Assembly (NCBI GenBank): GCA_002427615.1
Contig: DIFH01000014.1
Coordinates: forward strand, 18,815 to 25,437
Origin: Paludibacter sp. UBA5753
GTDB lineage: Bacteria; Bacteroidota; Bacteroidia; Bacteroidales; Paludibacteraceae
Reading direction: 5' to 3'
Length of the DNA stretch: 6,623 nt
Under the pieces are notes generated by a model. That model was not told the origin of the DNA. It worked only from the letters and a program-made list of their open reading frames with translations, and searched no databases. Of this stretch, positions 1-5,354 are shown one piece after another. Position 1 is the stretch's first letter; each line of letters opens with the position of its first letter. Position numbers and translations under genes: made by a program.

Positions 1-36
1 ATCCCAAATAAAACTTCGGCTTCCCTAATTGGAACT

Positions 37-64
37 CCGTTTCCGGAAAATGAGCTGGAAACGG
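37..64. repeat. Hairpin CCGTTTCC/GGAAACGG, copy 1
   Basis: Perfect 8-bp inverted arms (37-44 and 57-64) enclose a 12-base loop. Arms and loop recur exactly at 251-278. There is no T-tract on either side, so it does not look like an intrinsic terminator. Confidence 0.75.
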
Positions 65-100
65 GATGCCGGAATTCCGATTCCGACAAGCTTCGGGATA

Positions 101-147
101 CCGGAACCAACGGTCACGACCGAAGGGAGTAATTCCGATTCCGGCAA
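101..147. repeat. GGTCACGACC element, copy 1
   Basis: A 47-bp element with terminal inverted bases CCGGAA (101-106) and TTCCGG (139-144). It contains a small inner palindrome, CGGTC-AC-GACCG. It is identical to 283-329. With the preceding CTTCGG-type leader (from 91) the unit is 57 bp. A remnant of the same element's right end lies at 73-89. Confidence 0.85.
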
Positions 148-174
148 TTGAGATGGACTGAATTAGAGAATATT

Positions 175-194
175 GACGGAGTCGGAACTCCGTC
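175..194. repeat. Perfect hairpin GACGGAGT/ACTCCGTC, copy 1
   Basis: A 20-bp sequence with 8-bp perfect arms (175-182, 187-194) and the tetraloop CGGA. It is the strongest simple palindrome in the mosaic. It marks the end of block 1 and is followed directly by 20-bp units. Confidence 0.85.
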
Positions 195-250
195 ATCCCA
201 AATAAAACTTCGGCATTCCAAATGAAACTTCGGCTTCCCTAATTGGAACT

Positions 251-278
251 CCGTTTCCGGAAAATGAGCTGGAAACGG
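251..278. repeat. Hairpin CCGTTTCC/GGAAACGG, copy 2
   Basis: Exact second copy of the hairpin at 37-64, including the 12-base loop (arms 251-258 and 271-278). It runs directly into the second full GGTCACGACC element. Confidence 0.75.
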
Positions 279-282
279 GATG

Positions 283-329
283 CCGGAACCAACGGTCACG
301 ACCGAAGGGAGTAATTCCGATTCCGGCAA
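283..329. repeat. GGTCACGACC element, copy 2
   Basis: Identical over 47 bp to 101-147. The terminal inverted repeat is longer here: TGCCGGAA (281-288) pairs with TTCCGGCA (321-328), a perfect 8-bp match. The third copy follows immediately. Confidence 0.85.
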
Positions 330-340
330 CTTCGGAATGT

Positions 341-386
341 TAGAACCAACAGTCACGACCGAAGGGAGTAATTCCGATTCCGGCAA
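341..386. repeat. GGTCACGACC element, copy 3
   Basis: Third copy, matching the other two from about 343 with one substitution in the inner palindrome (CAGTC instead of CGGTC). The left terminal bases are lost, so the terminal inverted repeat is broken. With its leader (330-340) it forms a 57-bp unit in direct tandem with copy 2. Confidence 0.8.
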
Positions 387-413
387 CTGGGTTGGACTAA
401 GTTGGAGAATATT

Positions 414-433
414 GACGGAGTCGGAACTCCGTC
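414..433. repeat. Perfect hairpin GACGGAGT/ACTCCGTC, copy 2
   Basis: Exact copy of the hairpin at 175-194 (arms 414-421 and 426-433, loop CGGA). The upstream GAGAATATT sequence is also conserved. It ends block 2 and abuts the seven-unit array. Confidence 0.85.
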
Positions 434-574
434 ATCCCGAATGGAACTTCGGCTTCCCAAATTGGAACTCCGGTTTCCCGAATAAAACTTTGGCTTCCCG
501 AATGGAACTTCGGCTTCCCAAATGGAACTCTGGTTTCCCGAATAAAATTCCGTTTTCCCGAATAGAACTTCGGC
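434..574. repeat. Seven-unit 20-bp tandem repeat array
   Basis: Seven head-to-tail units start at 434, 454, 475, 495, 515, 535 and 555. All are 20 bp except the second, which is 21 bp. The consensus is TTCCCGAATGGAACTTCGGC. Units 1, 4 and 7 contain a perfect short dyad, CCGAA - six bases - TTCGG. Unit 3 has one mismatch and the others are degenerate. Five more related units lie in the two upstream blocks (1, 21, 195, 215, 235). A 20-bp period is not a multiple of three, so the array does not encode a simple peptide repeat. There are no spacers between units, unlike CRISPR. Confidence 0.9.
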
Positions 575-584
575 ATCCCACAGA

Positions 585-634
585 GGATAAAATAAAACAA
601 AGGCTGCTTCACAATCCTTGTGAAGCTGCCTTTG
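585..634 (-). terminator. Rho-independent terminator of the nqr operon
   Basis: A long hairpin has 17-base arms at 598-614 and 618-634 around a 3-base loop. All positions pair except one internal T-T mismatch (605/627 on the plus strand). Read on the minus strand, it is followed by GTTTTATTTTATCC, a T-rich tract. It lies 32 nt beyond the nqrF stop codon, in the correct orientation to end the nqr transcript before the repeat mosaic. The plus-strand side lacks a clean T-tract, so it acts mainly on the minus strand. Confidence 0.9.
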
Positions 635-666
635 GTATGATAAGTTGTTATAATTAATTCCGAATA

Positions 667-1926
667 TTAGGCGCCGAAATCGTCGAACATGAGCATTTCG
701 CGCGGTACTCCCAAATCCCAGAGCATATTCTCAACGGCTTTCGCCATTGGGCCTGGCCCGCACATGTAGTATTCGATATCTTCGGGAGCTTCATGATCCT
801 TCAGATAGTTATTCAGAATTACATTGTGGATAAATCCTACAGGGCCTGTCCAGTTGTCTTCGGGAAGCGGTTCACTCAACGCAATATGGAAAGAAAAATT
901 AGGAAATTCCTTTTCTAATTTGCGGAAATCTTCTTCGTAGAAAATTTCGTTTTTCGAACGGGCGCCGTACCAGTACGATATTTTACGATCGGTAATTTTC
1001 AAGGTTTTAAGCAAATGCAGCACGTGCGAACGAAGCGGAGCCATACCTGCGCCACCACCCACGTAAAGCATTTCGCGCTTGCTGTCGATTATAGGATGAA
1101 ACTCTCCGAATGGACCCGACACCATCACTTTATCTCCCGGTTTGAGATTAAAAATATAAGAGGATGCTATCCCCGGTTTTACATTCATCCAACCACCTTT
1201 GACACGGTCGAAAGGAGGAATGGCAATACGCACGTTCAGCATAACGATATCGCCTTCGGCAGGATAGTTAGCCATAGAGTAAGCGCGCATGGTTTCTTCC
1301 TCATTTTTGCAGGTCAAATCCCACATTTTGAGTTTATCCCAATCGCCACGGAAACGATCTTCAATATCGAAATCGGAATATTTCAAATCGTATTTGGGAA
1401 TATCAATTTGTATGTAACCTCCCGGAATGAAGTTGAGATGTTCGCCTTCAGGCAATTTTACCACAAATTCTTTGATAAAAGTAGCTACATTATTATTTGA
1501 AACTACCTCACATTCCCATTTTTTAACACCGAGAATAGATTCGTCCATTTTGATGGATAAATCGTTTTTTACTTTTACCTGACAACCGAGACGCCAGTTG
1601 TCCTTAATTTCTTTGCGCGTAAAATGCACGGTTTCGGTAGGCAGAATTTCACCGCCTCCTTCGAGTACCTGGCATTTACACTGGGCACACGAACCACCTC
1701 CGCCACAAGCCGATGGAAGGAATATTTGTCGTGCCGACAGGGTTCCCAATAAAGTTCCTCCCGCCTCAGCGACCACTTTTTTTTCTCCGTTAATGGTAAT
1801 AGTCACATCTCCCGATGCTACCAAATATCTCTTTGCTACAAGTAATAAAACTACTAAAAGCAATATCACCAGCAAAAAAACCGCGAGACTGGCGAAAAGA
1901 ACTTGTGTATTTACTGCTAAAATCAT
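667..1926 (-). CDS. nqrF: Na+-NQR subunit F, NADH dehydrogenase flavoprotein
   Basis: NqrF is the electron entry point of Na+-NQR: it oxidises NADH on the cytoplasmic side and passes electrons through FAD and a 2Fe-2S centre. The 419-residue protein has one N-terminal membrane helix (about residues 8-32). A plant-type ferredoxin domain follows with cluster ligands C74, C80, C83 (in CGGGGSCAQC) and C115. The ferredoxin-reductase module has the FAD motif RAYS (214-217), GPFGEF (271-276), the NADH-site GGGAGMAPLRS (290-300), CGPGPM (389-394) and the family-typical C-terminal DDFG (415-418). Length is close to the family norm of a little over 400. The ATG at 1926 is supported by the membrane helix starting at once. 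It is the last gene of the operon, 59 nt after nqrE, with an A-rich leader and no Shine-Dalgarno motif. Confidence 0.97.
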   Translation of the reverse strand: MILAVNTQVLFASLAVFLLVILLLVVLLLVAKRYLVASGDVTITINGEKKVVAEAGGTLLGTLSARQIFLPSACGGGGSCAQCKCQVLEGGGEILPTETVHFTRKEIKDNWRLGCQVKVKNDLSIKMDESILGVKKWECEVVSNNNVATFIKEFVVKLPEGEHLNFIPGGYIQIDIPKYDLKYSDFDIEDRFRGDWDKLKMWDLTCKNEEETMRAYSMANYPAEGDIVMLNVRIAIPPFDRVKGGWMNVKPGIASSYIFNLKPGDKVMVSGPFGEFHPIIDSKREMLYVGGGAGMAPLRSHVLHLLKTLKITDRKISYWYGARSKNEIFYEEDFRKLEKEFPNFSFHIALSEPLPEDNWTGPVGFIHNVILNNYLKDHEAPEDIEYYMCGPGPMAKAVENMLWDLGVPREMLMFDDFGA

Positions 1927-1985
1927 GCGTTGATTTATTTTATTTCGTTTGATTCGGTTATTTCAGAAAGATAACCATTTTTTTA
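1927..1985 (-). other. nqrE-nqrF intergenic leader with a weak hairpin
   Basis: This 59-nt A/T-rich gap contains an inverted repeat, GGTTAT (1956-1961) and ATAACC (1971-1976), around a 9-base loop. On the minus (operon) strand no T-tract follows the hairpin, so it should not end transcription of nqrF. It may affect mRNA stability or be chance. The stretch just before the nqrF ATG is A-rich and lacks a Shine-Dalgarno motif, as is common in Bacteroidota. Confidence 0.4.
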
Positions 1986-2603
1986 TTAAATTTTTAAGCC
2001 TGAAAAACTCATAAATGCCAATGCCATTAAAGCTACGGTGATAAAGGTAATGCCTAAACCACGTAATGGTGCAGGAACATCGGAATACTCCATTTTTTCG
2101 CGAATAGCGGCCAGCCCAACAATGGCTAACATCCATCCCACTCCCGAACCTAAAGCGTAAGAAGTGGCTTCGCCTACATTATTGAACGCACGTTGCTGCA
2201 TAAAAAGCGAACCTCCCATAATGGCACAGTTTACGGCAATAAGCGGCAGAAAAATACCCAAAGACGCATACAACGATGGACTGAATTTTTCCACCACCAT
2301 TTCGACCAACTGAGTCATGGCTGCAATCACGGCAATAAACAAGATAAACGCGAGATAACTCAAATCGAGGTCTTTTAAAGATGGACTCAACCAAGTCAGA
2401 GCGCCTTCTTTCAACACATATACATCTAATAAATAGTTGATTGGCAAAGTTATTGCCAAAACAAAAATTACCGCCACACCCAATCCAAGGGAAGTTTTTA
2501 CATTTTTCGAAACAGCAAGATACGAACACATCCCGAGGAAAAATGCGAAAATCATATTGTCGACAAAAATCGACTTAACAAATATACTGGCTATATTTTC
2601 CAT
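1986..2603 (-). CDS. nqrE: Na+-NQR subunit E
   Basis: NqrE is an integral membrane subunit that pairs with NqrD. Each contributes cysteines to a metal centre in the membrane core in known structures. The 205-residue product is strongly hydrophobic with about six membrane segments. Its conserved cysteines are at C26 (FFLGMCSYLAV) and C126 (AVNCAIMGGSLF). I place the start at the ATG at 2603 (MENIASIFVKSIFVDN), the normal family N-terminus. The frame stays open to an ATG at 2654, but that would add 17 charged residues translated from the intergenic repeat. A purine-rich GGGAGGA (2616-2622 on the minus strand) lies 12 nt before the chosen start. The gene follows nqrD after an unusually long 138-nt gap and precedes nqrF. 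Confidence 0.95.
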   Translation of the reverse strand: MENIASIFVKSIFVDNMIFAFFLGMCSYLAVSKNVKTSLGLGVAVIFVLAITLPINYLLDVYVLKEGALTWLSPSLKDLDLSYLAFILFIAVIAAMTQLVEMVVEKFSPSLYASLGIFLPLIAVNCAIMGGSLFMQQRAFNNVGEATSYALGSGVGWMLAIVGLAAIREKMEYSDVPAPLRGLGITFITVALMALAFMSFSGLKI

Positions 2604-2614
2604 ATTATCAGGGC

Positions 2615-2739
2615 TTCCTCCCAATCTCTCCCGCCTGAAGTCAAGACTCGGCAAGGGGAAAACAAGAAAGCGTTTTATTTAATTAATACTATAATATTTT
2701 AATACCAAAATCTACTCTCCCCTCAGGGGGAGTGAGGAA
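2615..2739. repeat. MITE/BIME-like element filling the nqrD-nqrE gap
   Basis: The 125 bp between TTCCTC (2615-2620) and GAGGAA (2734-2739) form an inverted-repeat structure. Just inside the ends, CTCTCCCGCCTGAAG on the left resembles the reverse complement of the right end (ACTCCCCCTGAGG). Each half folds locally. On the right, CTCCCC (2717-2722) pairs with GGGGAG (2727-2732). On the left is an imperfect stem (about 2626-2659) centred on GTC-AA-GAC (2639-2646). The core, about 2661-2710, is very A/T-rich. There is no room for a transposase. This could be a non-autonomous miniature element or a pair of inverted intergenic repeats. No target-site duplication is obvious. Confidence 0.5.
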
Positions 2740-2741
2740 AT

Positions 2742-3374
2742 TTATTTTTCCTGCAAGTCTTTATTTTTAGTTCTGTGAACCCAAATAATACAAGCCACAA
2801 TTACCAAAGCCATAGGCGGCATCATCATCAAACCGTTATTCATGTAACCGGCATCGTAAAACGACTGAGGAATAATTCTGAATCCGAGTAAAGAACCTGC
2901 ACCCAACAGCTCGCGAAAAAAGCCTACAATCACAAGAATCACCGCATAGCCAAAGCCATTGCCAAGTCCATCAACAAACGATTCCCAGGGTTTGTTGCCC
3001 ATAGCAAAAGCTTCGAGGCGTCCCATAAGAATACAGTTGGTAATAATCAAACCGATATAAACAGAAAGCTGAACACTTATATCGTAAGCAAAAGCTTTCA
3101 GAATTTCACTAACCACCGTTACAAGTGCCGCTACCACTACCAATTGCACAATGATACGAATGCGGTTAGGAATGGTATTGCGCAACAATGAAATAATTAC
3201 ATTCGAAAATGCAACGATTATCGTTACCGAGATACCCATTACCAAAGCCGGTTTCAAATTAGCCGTTACAGCCAAAGCCGAACATATACCCAATACCTGA
3301 ACGGCAATCGGGTTGTTTTTACTTAGAGGTCCTAAGAAAACCTGTTTTGTTTTATCTGAAAATAATTTGCTCAT
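2742..3374 (-). CDS. nqrD: Na+-NQR subunit D
   Basis: NqrD is the integral membrane partner of NqrE, with about six membrane segments, in the Na+-translocating core. The product has 210 residues, the usual length. The conserved cysteines are C31 (QVLGICSALAVT) and C114 (ITNCILMGRLEAFA), equivalent to the residues that ligate the intramembrane metal centre with NqrE. The short hydrophilic N-terminus (MSKLFSDKTKQVFLGPL) matches family form. The start overlaps the nqrC stop as ATGA (3371-3374), implying translational coupling. An exact AGGAGG lies 9 nt upstream, inside the last codons of nqrC. Confidence 0.96.
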   Translation of the reverse strand: MSKLFSDKTKQVFLGPLSKNNPIAVQVLGICSALAVTANLKPALVMGISVTIIVAFSNVIISLLRNTIPNRIRIIVQLVVVAALVTVVSEILKAFAYDISVQLSVYIGLIITNCILMGRLEAFAMGNKPWESFVDGLGNGFGYAVILVIVGFFRELLGAGSLLGFRIIPQSFYDAGYMNNGLMMMPPMALVIVACIIWVHRTKNKDLQEK

Positions 3375-4084
3375 TTGTTGGTTCCTCCTGCTTTATAAAA
3401 TTCGTCGTATTGAGAAAGACAATCCAGAATCATTTTTTCGACGCCTTTACTGGTAATGGTTCCTCCTGCAATTGCATCCACCTGTTCTTTGCCTTCAGCC
3501 GTTTTACCGGCTTTCATTACGGCAATTGAAACAAACTCAGCTTTATCGTTCAGAATATGCTTCCCAATAAATTGCTTTTGAAACGGAGCATCTGCAATAT
3601 TCGCCCCTAAACCCGGAGTTTCACTTGCGTGTGAAAAATAGGTGCCGAAAATTGTATTTTTATCAGCATTCAAGGCAATATATCCCCAGATTGGGCCCCA
3701 AAGTCCGGCGCCACGCAAAGGAATAATGTACTTGGTTTGGCCGTCAACATTGGCAACATAAACCGGAAGTTTGCGATCTTCAAGTTTTTTAGCCAGTTCC
3801 TTAATTATATCAATGCCGAATGCTTCCTCTTTCGATTCAGAAAGAACTTCAGCTTTCGAATTAATTACCAGCCCGCTCACTATATATTTTTCGTACAACG
3901 CATCGGCATCCTGTCCGTCAAGTTTTACTTGTAACGAGCTTAAAATCTGTTTCTTTTTATCGAGTTTAACGTTTGCGTTTTGGGTATCTTTCAGCGCGCC
4001 CGAAACCAAAGCCAACATAAGCGCAACAATGACTACCATTACCGTGGCATATATCAGTGTATAACCGTTATTATTTGTATTCAT
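3371..4084 (-). CDS. nqrC: Na+-NQR subunit C, covalent FMN flavoprotein
   Basis: NqrC carries an FMN linked by a phosphoester to threonine and relays electrons between the metal centre of NqrD/E and NqrB. It has 237 residues: one N-terminal membrane helix (about 10-31) and a large soluble FMN-binding domain on the extracytoplasmic side. Visible family features are RGAGLWGPIWGYIAL (124-138) and SETPGLGANI (154-163). The flavinylation site is read as T209 in DAIAGGTITS (203-212). The commoner motif has serine and alanine around the glycine (SGAT), so this is a variant that keeps G-x-T-x-T. The threonine would be modified by an ApbE-type flavin transferase, not encoded here. It begins 36 nt after nqrB and overlaps nqrD by 4 nt. 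Confidence 0.95.
   Translation of the reverse strand: MNTNNNGYTLIYATVMVVIVALMLALVSGALKDTQNANVKLDKKKQILSSLQVKLDGQDADALYEKYIVSGLVINSKAEVLSESKEEAFGIDIIKELAKKLEDRKLPVYVANVDGQTKYIIPLRGAGLWGPIWGYIALNADKNTIFGTYFSHASETPGLGANIADAPFQKQFIGKHILNDKAEFVSIAVMKAGKTAEGKEQVDAIAGGTITSKGVEKMILDCLSQYDEFYKAGGTNK
3384..3389 (-). promoter_or_regulatory. Shine-Dalgarno AGGAGG of nqrD
   Basis: On the minus strand AGGAGG lies 9 nt upstream of the nqrD ATG, within nqrC codons for Ala-Gly-Gly. With the ATGA overlap it would favour reinitiation on nqrD. It is notable because the other gene starts here lack a well-placed motif, but the glycine codons alone could produce it by chance. Confidence 0.55.
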
Positions 4085-4120
4085 CCTTATTTAATGAGTT
4101 ATGAATTATAAATTTTCAAA

Positions 4121-5317
4121 TTATTTGGCAGCTCGTTTCAAACGACGTTTGATATTTGCTTCCACCACATAATAGTCGATGAGCGGCGCAAAAATGTTCA
4201 TGAGCAGAATTGCCAACATCATACCTTCGGGATAACCGGGATTCAAAACACGAATAATGATTGCCATGACTCCGATTAAAGCGCCATAAATCCATTTTCC
4301 TTTTTCAGTCCGTGCCGAAGTAACAGGATCGGTTGCCATAAATACGGCGCCAAATGCAAAACCGCCAAATACCAAATGACTATACCAGGGGAAATGCGCC
4401 GCTGCCGTATCAGGTCCAATCAGATTGAATACGAAAGCCATGACAGCTCCGCCGGCAAATACAGAAAACATGGTTTTCCAGCTTGCCACACCAGTGATGA
4501 GCAACATTGCAGCTCCGATAAGAATTGCCAGCGTCGAAGTTTCACCTACTGAACCCGGGATAAAGCCAAGAAATCCATCCCAAAAACCTATCGGGTGTCC
4601 AAGCGTATTTGTTATCTGTACATTTTGAGTTGTGGCAGTTGCCACCTGACCCAGCACGGTTGCACCCGAATATGAATCAACAACATTGCCTGCTCCCAAA
4701 CCAAAGGTTGTGCCGGTACGCACCCAAACCGTATCGCCCGACATAAAGGTAGGATATGCAAAGAAAAGGAAAGCACGGGTAATTAAAGCTACGTTAAAGA
4801 TATTCATGCCTGTACCGCCAAAAACTTCTTTGGCAAAAATCACGGCAAAGGCAGTAGCCACCGCCACCATCCAAAGTGGAGTATCAATAGGAATAATCAG
4901 CGGGATAAGCATCCCTGTAACCAAAAATCCTTCATGGATTTCGTGTCCTTTTATCTGAGCCACGGTAAACTCAATTCCCAGACCTACTACGTACGACACC
5001 ACAATTGATGGCAACACAGCCAAAAGTCCGAAAACAAATGTTTCCCAGAAACCAACCTGTTGACCAACCGACAGGAAATGTTGATAACCGACATTGTACA
5101 TCCCAAATAACAAGGCAGGAACCAAAGCCAATACCACAATAATCATGGTACGTTTTGTGTCAACTGCATCGTGTATATGTGTTCCGAGTTTCGAAGTTGT
5201 ATTGGGAACGAATAAAAACGTTTCAAAGCCTTCGAAAACCGACTGGAACATTTCAAGTTTACCGCCTTTTTCGAAATGCGGTTTCACTTTATCTACAAAA
5301 TTTCTTAATGCATTCAT
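4121..5317 (-). CDS. nqrB: Na+-NQR subunit B, membrane flavoprotein
   Basis: NqrB is the largest membrane subunit. It carries covalent FMN, and known structures place riboflavin, the Na+ path and the quinone site in or beside it. The 398-residue protein has many hydrophobic segments (about ten expected) after a hydrophilic N-terminus. Recognisable features are HDAVDTKRTMI (49-59), EVFGGTGMNIFNVALITRAFLFFAYPTFMSGD (split at 164-180 and 181-195) and the flavinylation motif SGAT (217-220), so FMN should sit on T220. FMATDPVTSARTEKGKWIYG in the C-terminal part is also typical. The ATG at 5317 gives the expected N-terminus; a second in-register-looking ATG at 5313 is out of frame. It begins 37 nt after nqrA. 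Confidence 0.97.
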   Translation of the reverse strand: MNALRNFVDKVKPHFEKGGKLEMFQSVFEGFETFLFVPNTTSKLGTHIHDAVDTKRTMIIVVLALVPALLFGMYNVGYQHFLSVGQQVGFWETFVFGLLAVLPSIVVSYVVGLGIEFTVAQIKGHEIHEGFLVTGMLIPLIIPIDTPLWMVAVATAFAVIFAKEVFGGTGMNIFNVALITRAFLFFAYPTFMSGDTVWVRTGTTFGLGAGNVVDSYSGATVLGQVATATTQNVQITNTLGHPIGFWDGFLGFIPGSVGETSTLAILIGAAMLLITGVASWKTMFSVFAGGAVMAFVFNLIGPDTAAAHFPWYSHLVFGGFAFGAVFMATDPVTSARTEKGKWIYGALIGVMAIIIRVLNPGYPEGMMLAILLMNIFAPLIDYYVVEANIKRRLKRAAK

Positions 5318-5325
5318 ATTATAAT

Positions 5326-5354
5326 TAAGTCCCCTTTGAAAGGGATTTAAGGTT
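5326..5354. repeat. Short palindrome in the nqrA-nqrB gap
   Basis: The 37-nt gap holds CCCTTT (5332-5337), one base, then AAAGGG (5339-5344), set in AAGTCCCC...GGGATTTAAGG. Similar C-run/G-run palindromes are common in Bacteroidota intergenic DNA (general recollection, not checked). With a one-base centre the stem must open to form a loop, and no T-tract follows on the minus strand, so it is not a convincing terminator. Confidence 0.5.

Larger units (their letters stand above)
1..194. repeat. Tandem block, copy 1
   Basis: The order is two 20-bp units (1-40), the CCGTTTCC hairpin (37-64), a partial tail of the GGTCACGACC element (73-89), a full element (101-147), a spacer containing GAGAATATT, and the GACGGAGT hairpin (175-194). 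The block starting at 195 repeats the same order. It differs from copy 2 by lacking one 20-bp unit and by having only a remnant where copy 2 has a second complete element. This is the pattern left by unequal recombination or replication slippage within repeats. Confidence 0.85.
195..433. repeat. Tandem block, copy 2
   Basis: This block repeats 1-194 with near identity over the matching modules. For example, 235-289 matches 21-73 plus its continuation almost base for base. It carries three 20-bp units (195-254), the CCGTTTCC hairpin (251-278), two GGTCACGACC elements (283-329 and 341-386) and the GACGGAGT hairpin (414-433). The spacer before the last hairpin (387-413) has diverged slightly from 148-174. 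The block is 45 bp longer than copy 1 because of the extra unit and the extra element. Confidence 0.85.
1..579. repeat. Palindromic repeat mosaic downstream of nqr operon
   Basis: This stretch has no convincing gene and is built almost wholly from short repeated modules. They are a 20-21 bp unit (about 12 copies: 1, 21, 195, 215, 235, then seven from 434 to 574), a hairpin with arms CCGTTTCC/GGAAACGG (37-64, 251-278), an element containing GGTCACGACCGAAGGGAG (three copies), and a perfect hairpin with arms GACGGAGT/ACTCCGTC (175-194, 414-433). The modules recur in the same order, giving two tandem blocks (1-194 and 195-433) followed by the array. The window begins on a unit boundary, so the mosaic probably extends to the left. 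It ends at a truncated unit (575-580) next to the nqr terminator. Its function and family are not recognised. It looks like clustered REP/BIME-type or minisatellite DNA rather than CRISPR, because there are no unique spacers. Confidence 0.9.

Noticed and set aside
114..386. Minus-strand open frame of 90 codons (and another at 397-612)
   Set aside because: Both are made only of repeat modules, have low-complexity composition and lie beyond the operon terminator. They look like stop-poor repeat DNA.
330..420. Integron attC-like site (GTTAGAACC and GTTGGAC motifs)
   Set aside because: The core-site pattern GTTRRRY is not met at the expected paired positions, and there are no gene cassettes.
434..574. 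CRISPR array
   Set aside because: The 20-bp repeats are directly adjacent with no unique spacers and are too variable. No cas gene is in the window.
280..657. Plus-strand open frame of 125 codons with a 19-residue peptide repeat
   Set aside because: It runs through the repeat mosaic and the nqr terminator. The 57-bp elements keep frame by length, but the 20-bp units do not, so the peptide repeat breaks down. There is no ribosome site or recognisable domain. Ribosome profiling or conservation of frame in relatives could reverse this.
1015..1500. Plus-strand 161-codon open frame inside nqrF
   Set aside because: It is the antisense shadow of a well-supported gene and has no domain. The same applies to the other plus-strand frames over nqrA-E.
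1956..1984. Plus-strand intrinsic terminator (GGTTAT/ATAACC followed by a T-run)
   Set aside because: It points against the operon and no plus-strand gene precedes it. The stem is only six A/T-rich pairs.
2660..2712. Internal Bacteroidota-type promoter (TTTG spaced before a TAnnTTTG box) upstream of nqrE
   Set aside because: The minus strand is A/T-rich with TTTTGG, but no TAnnTTTG box is found at the right spacing.
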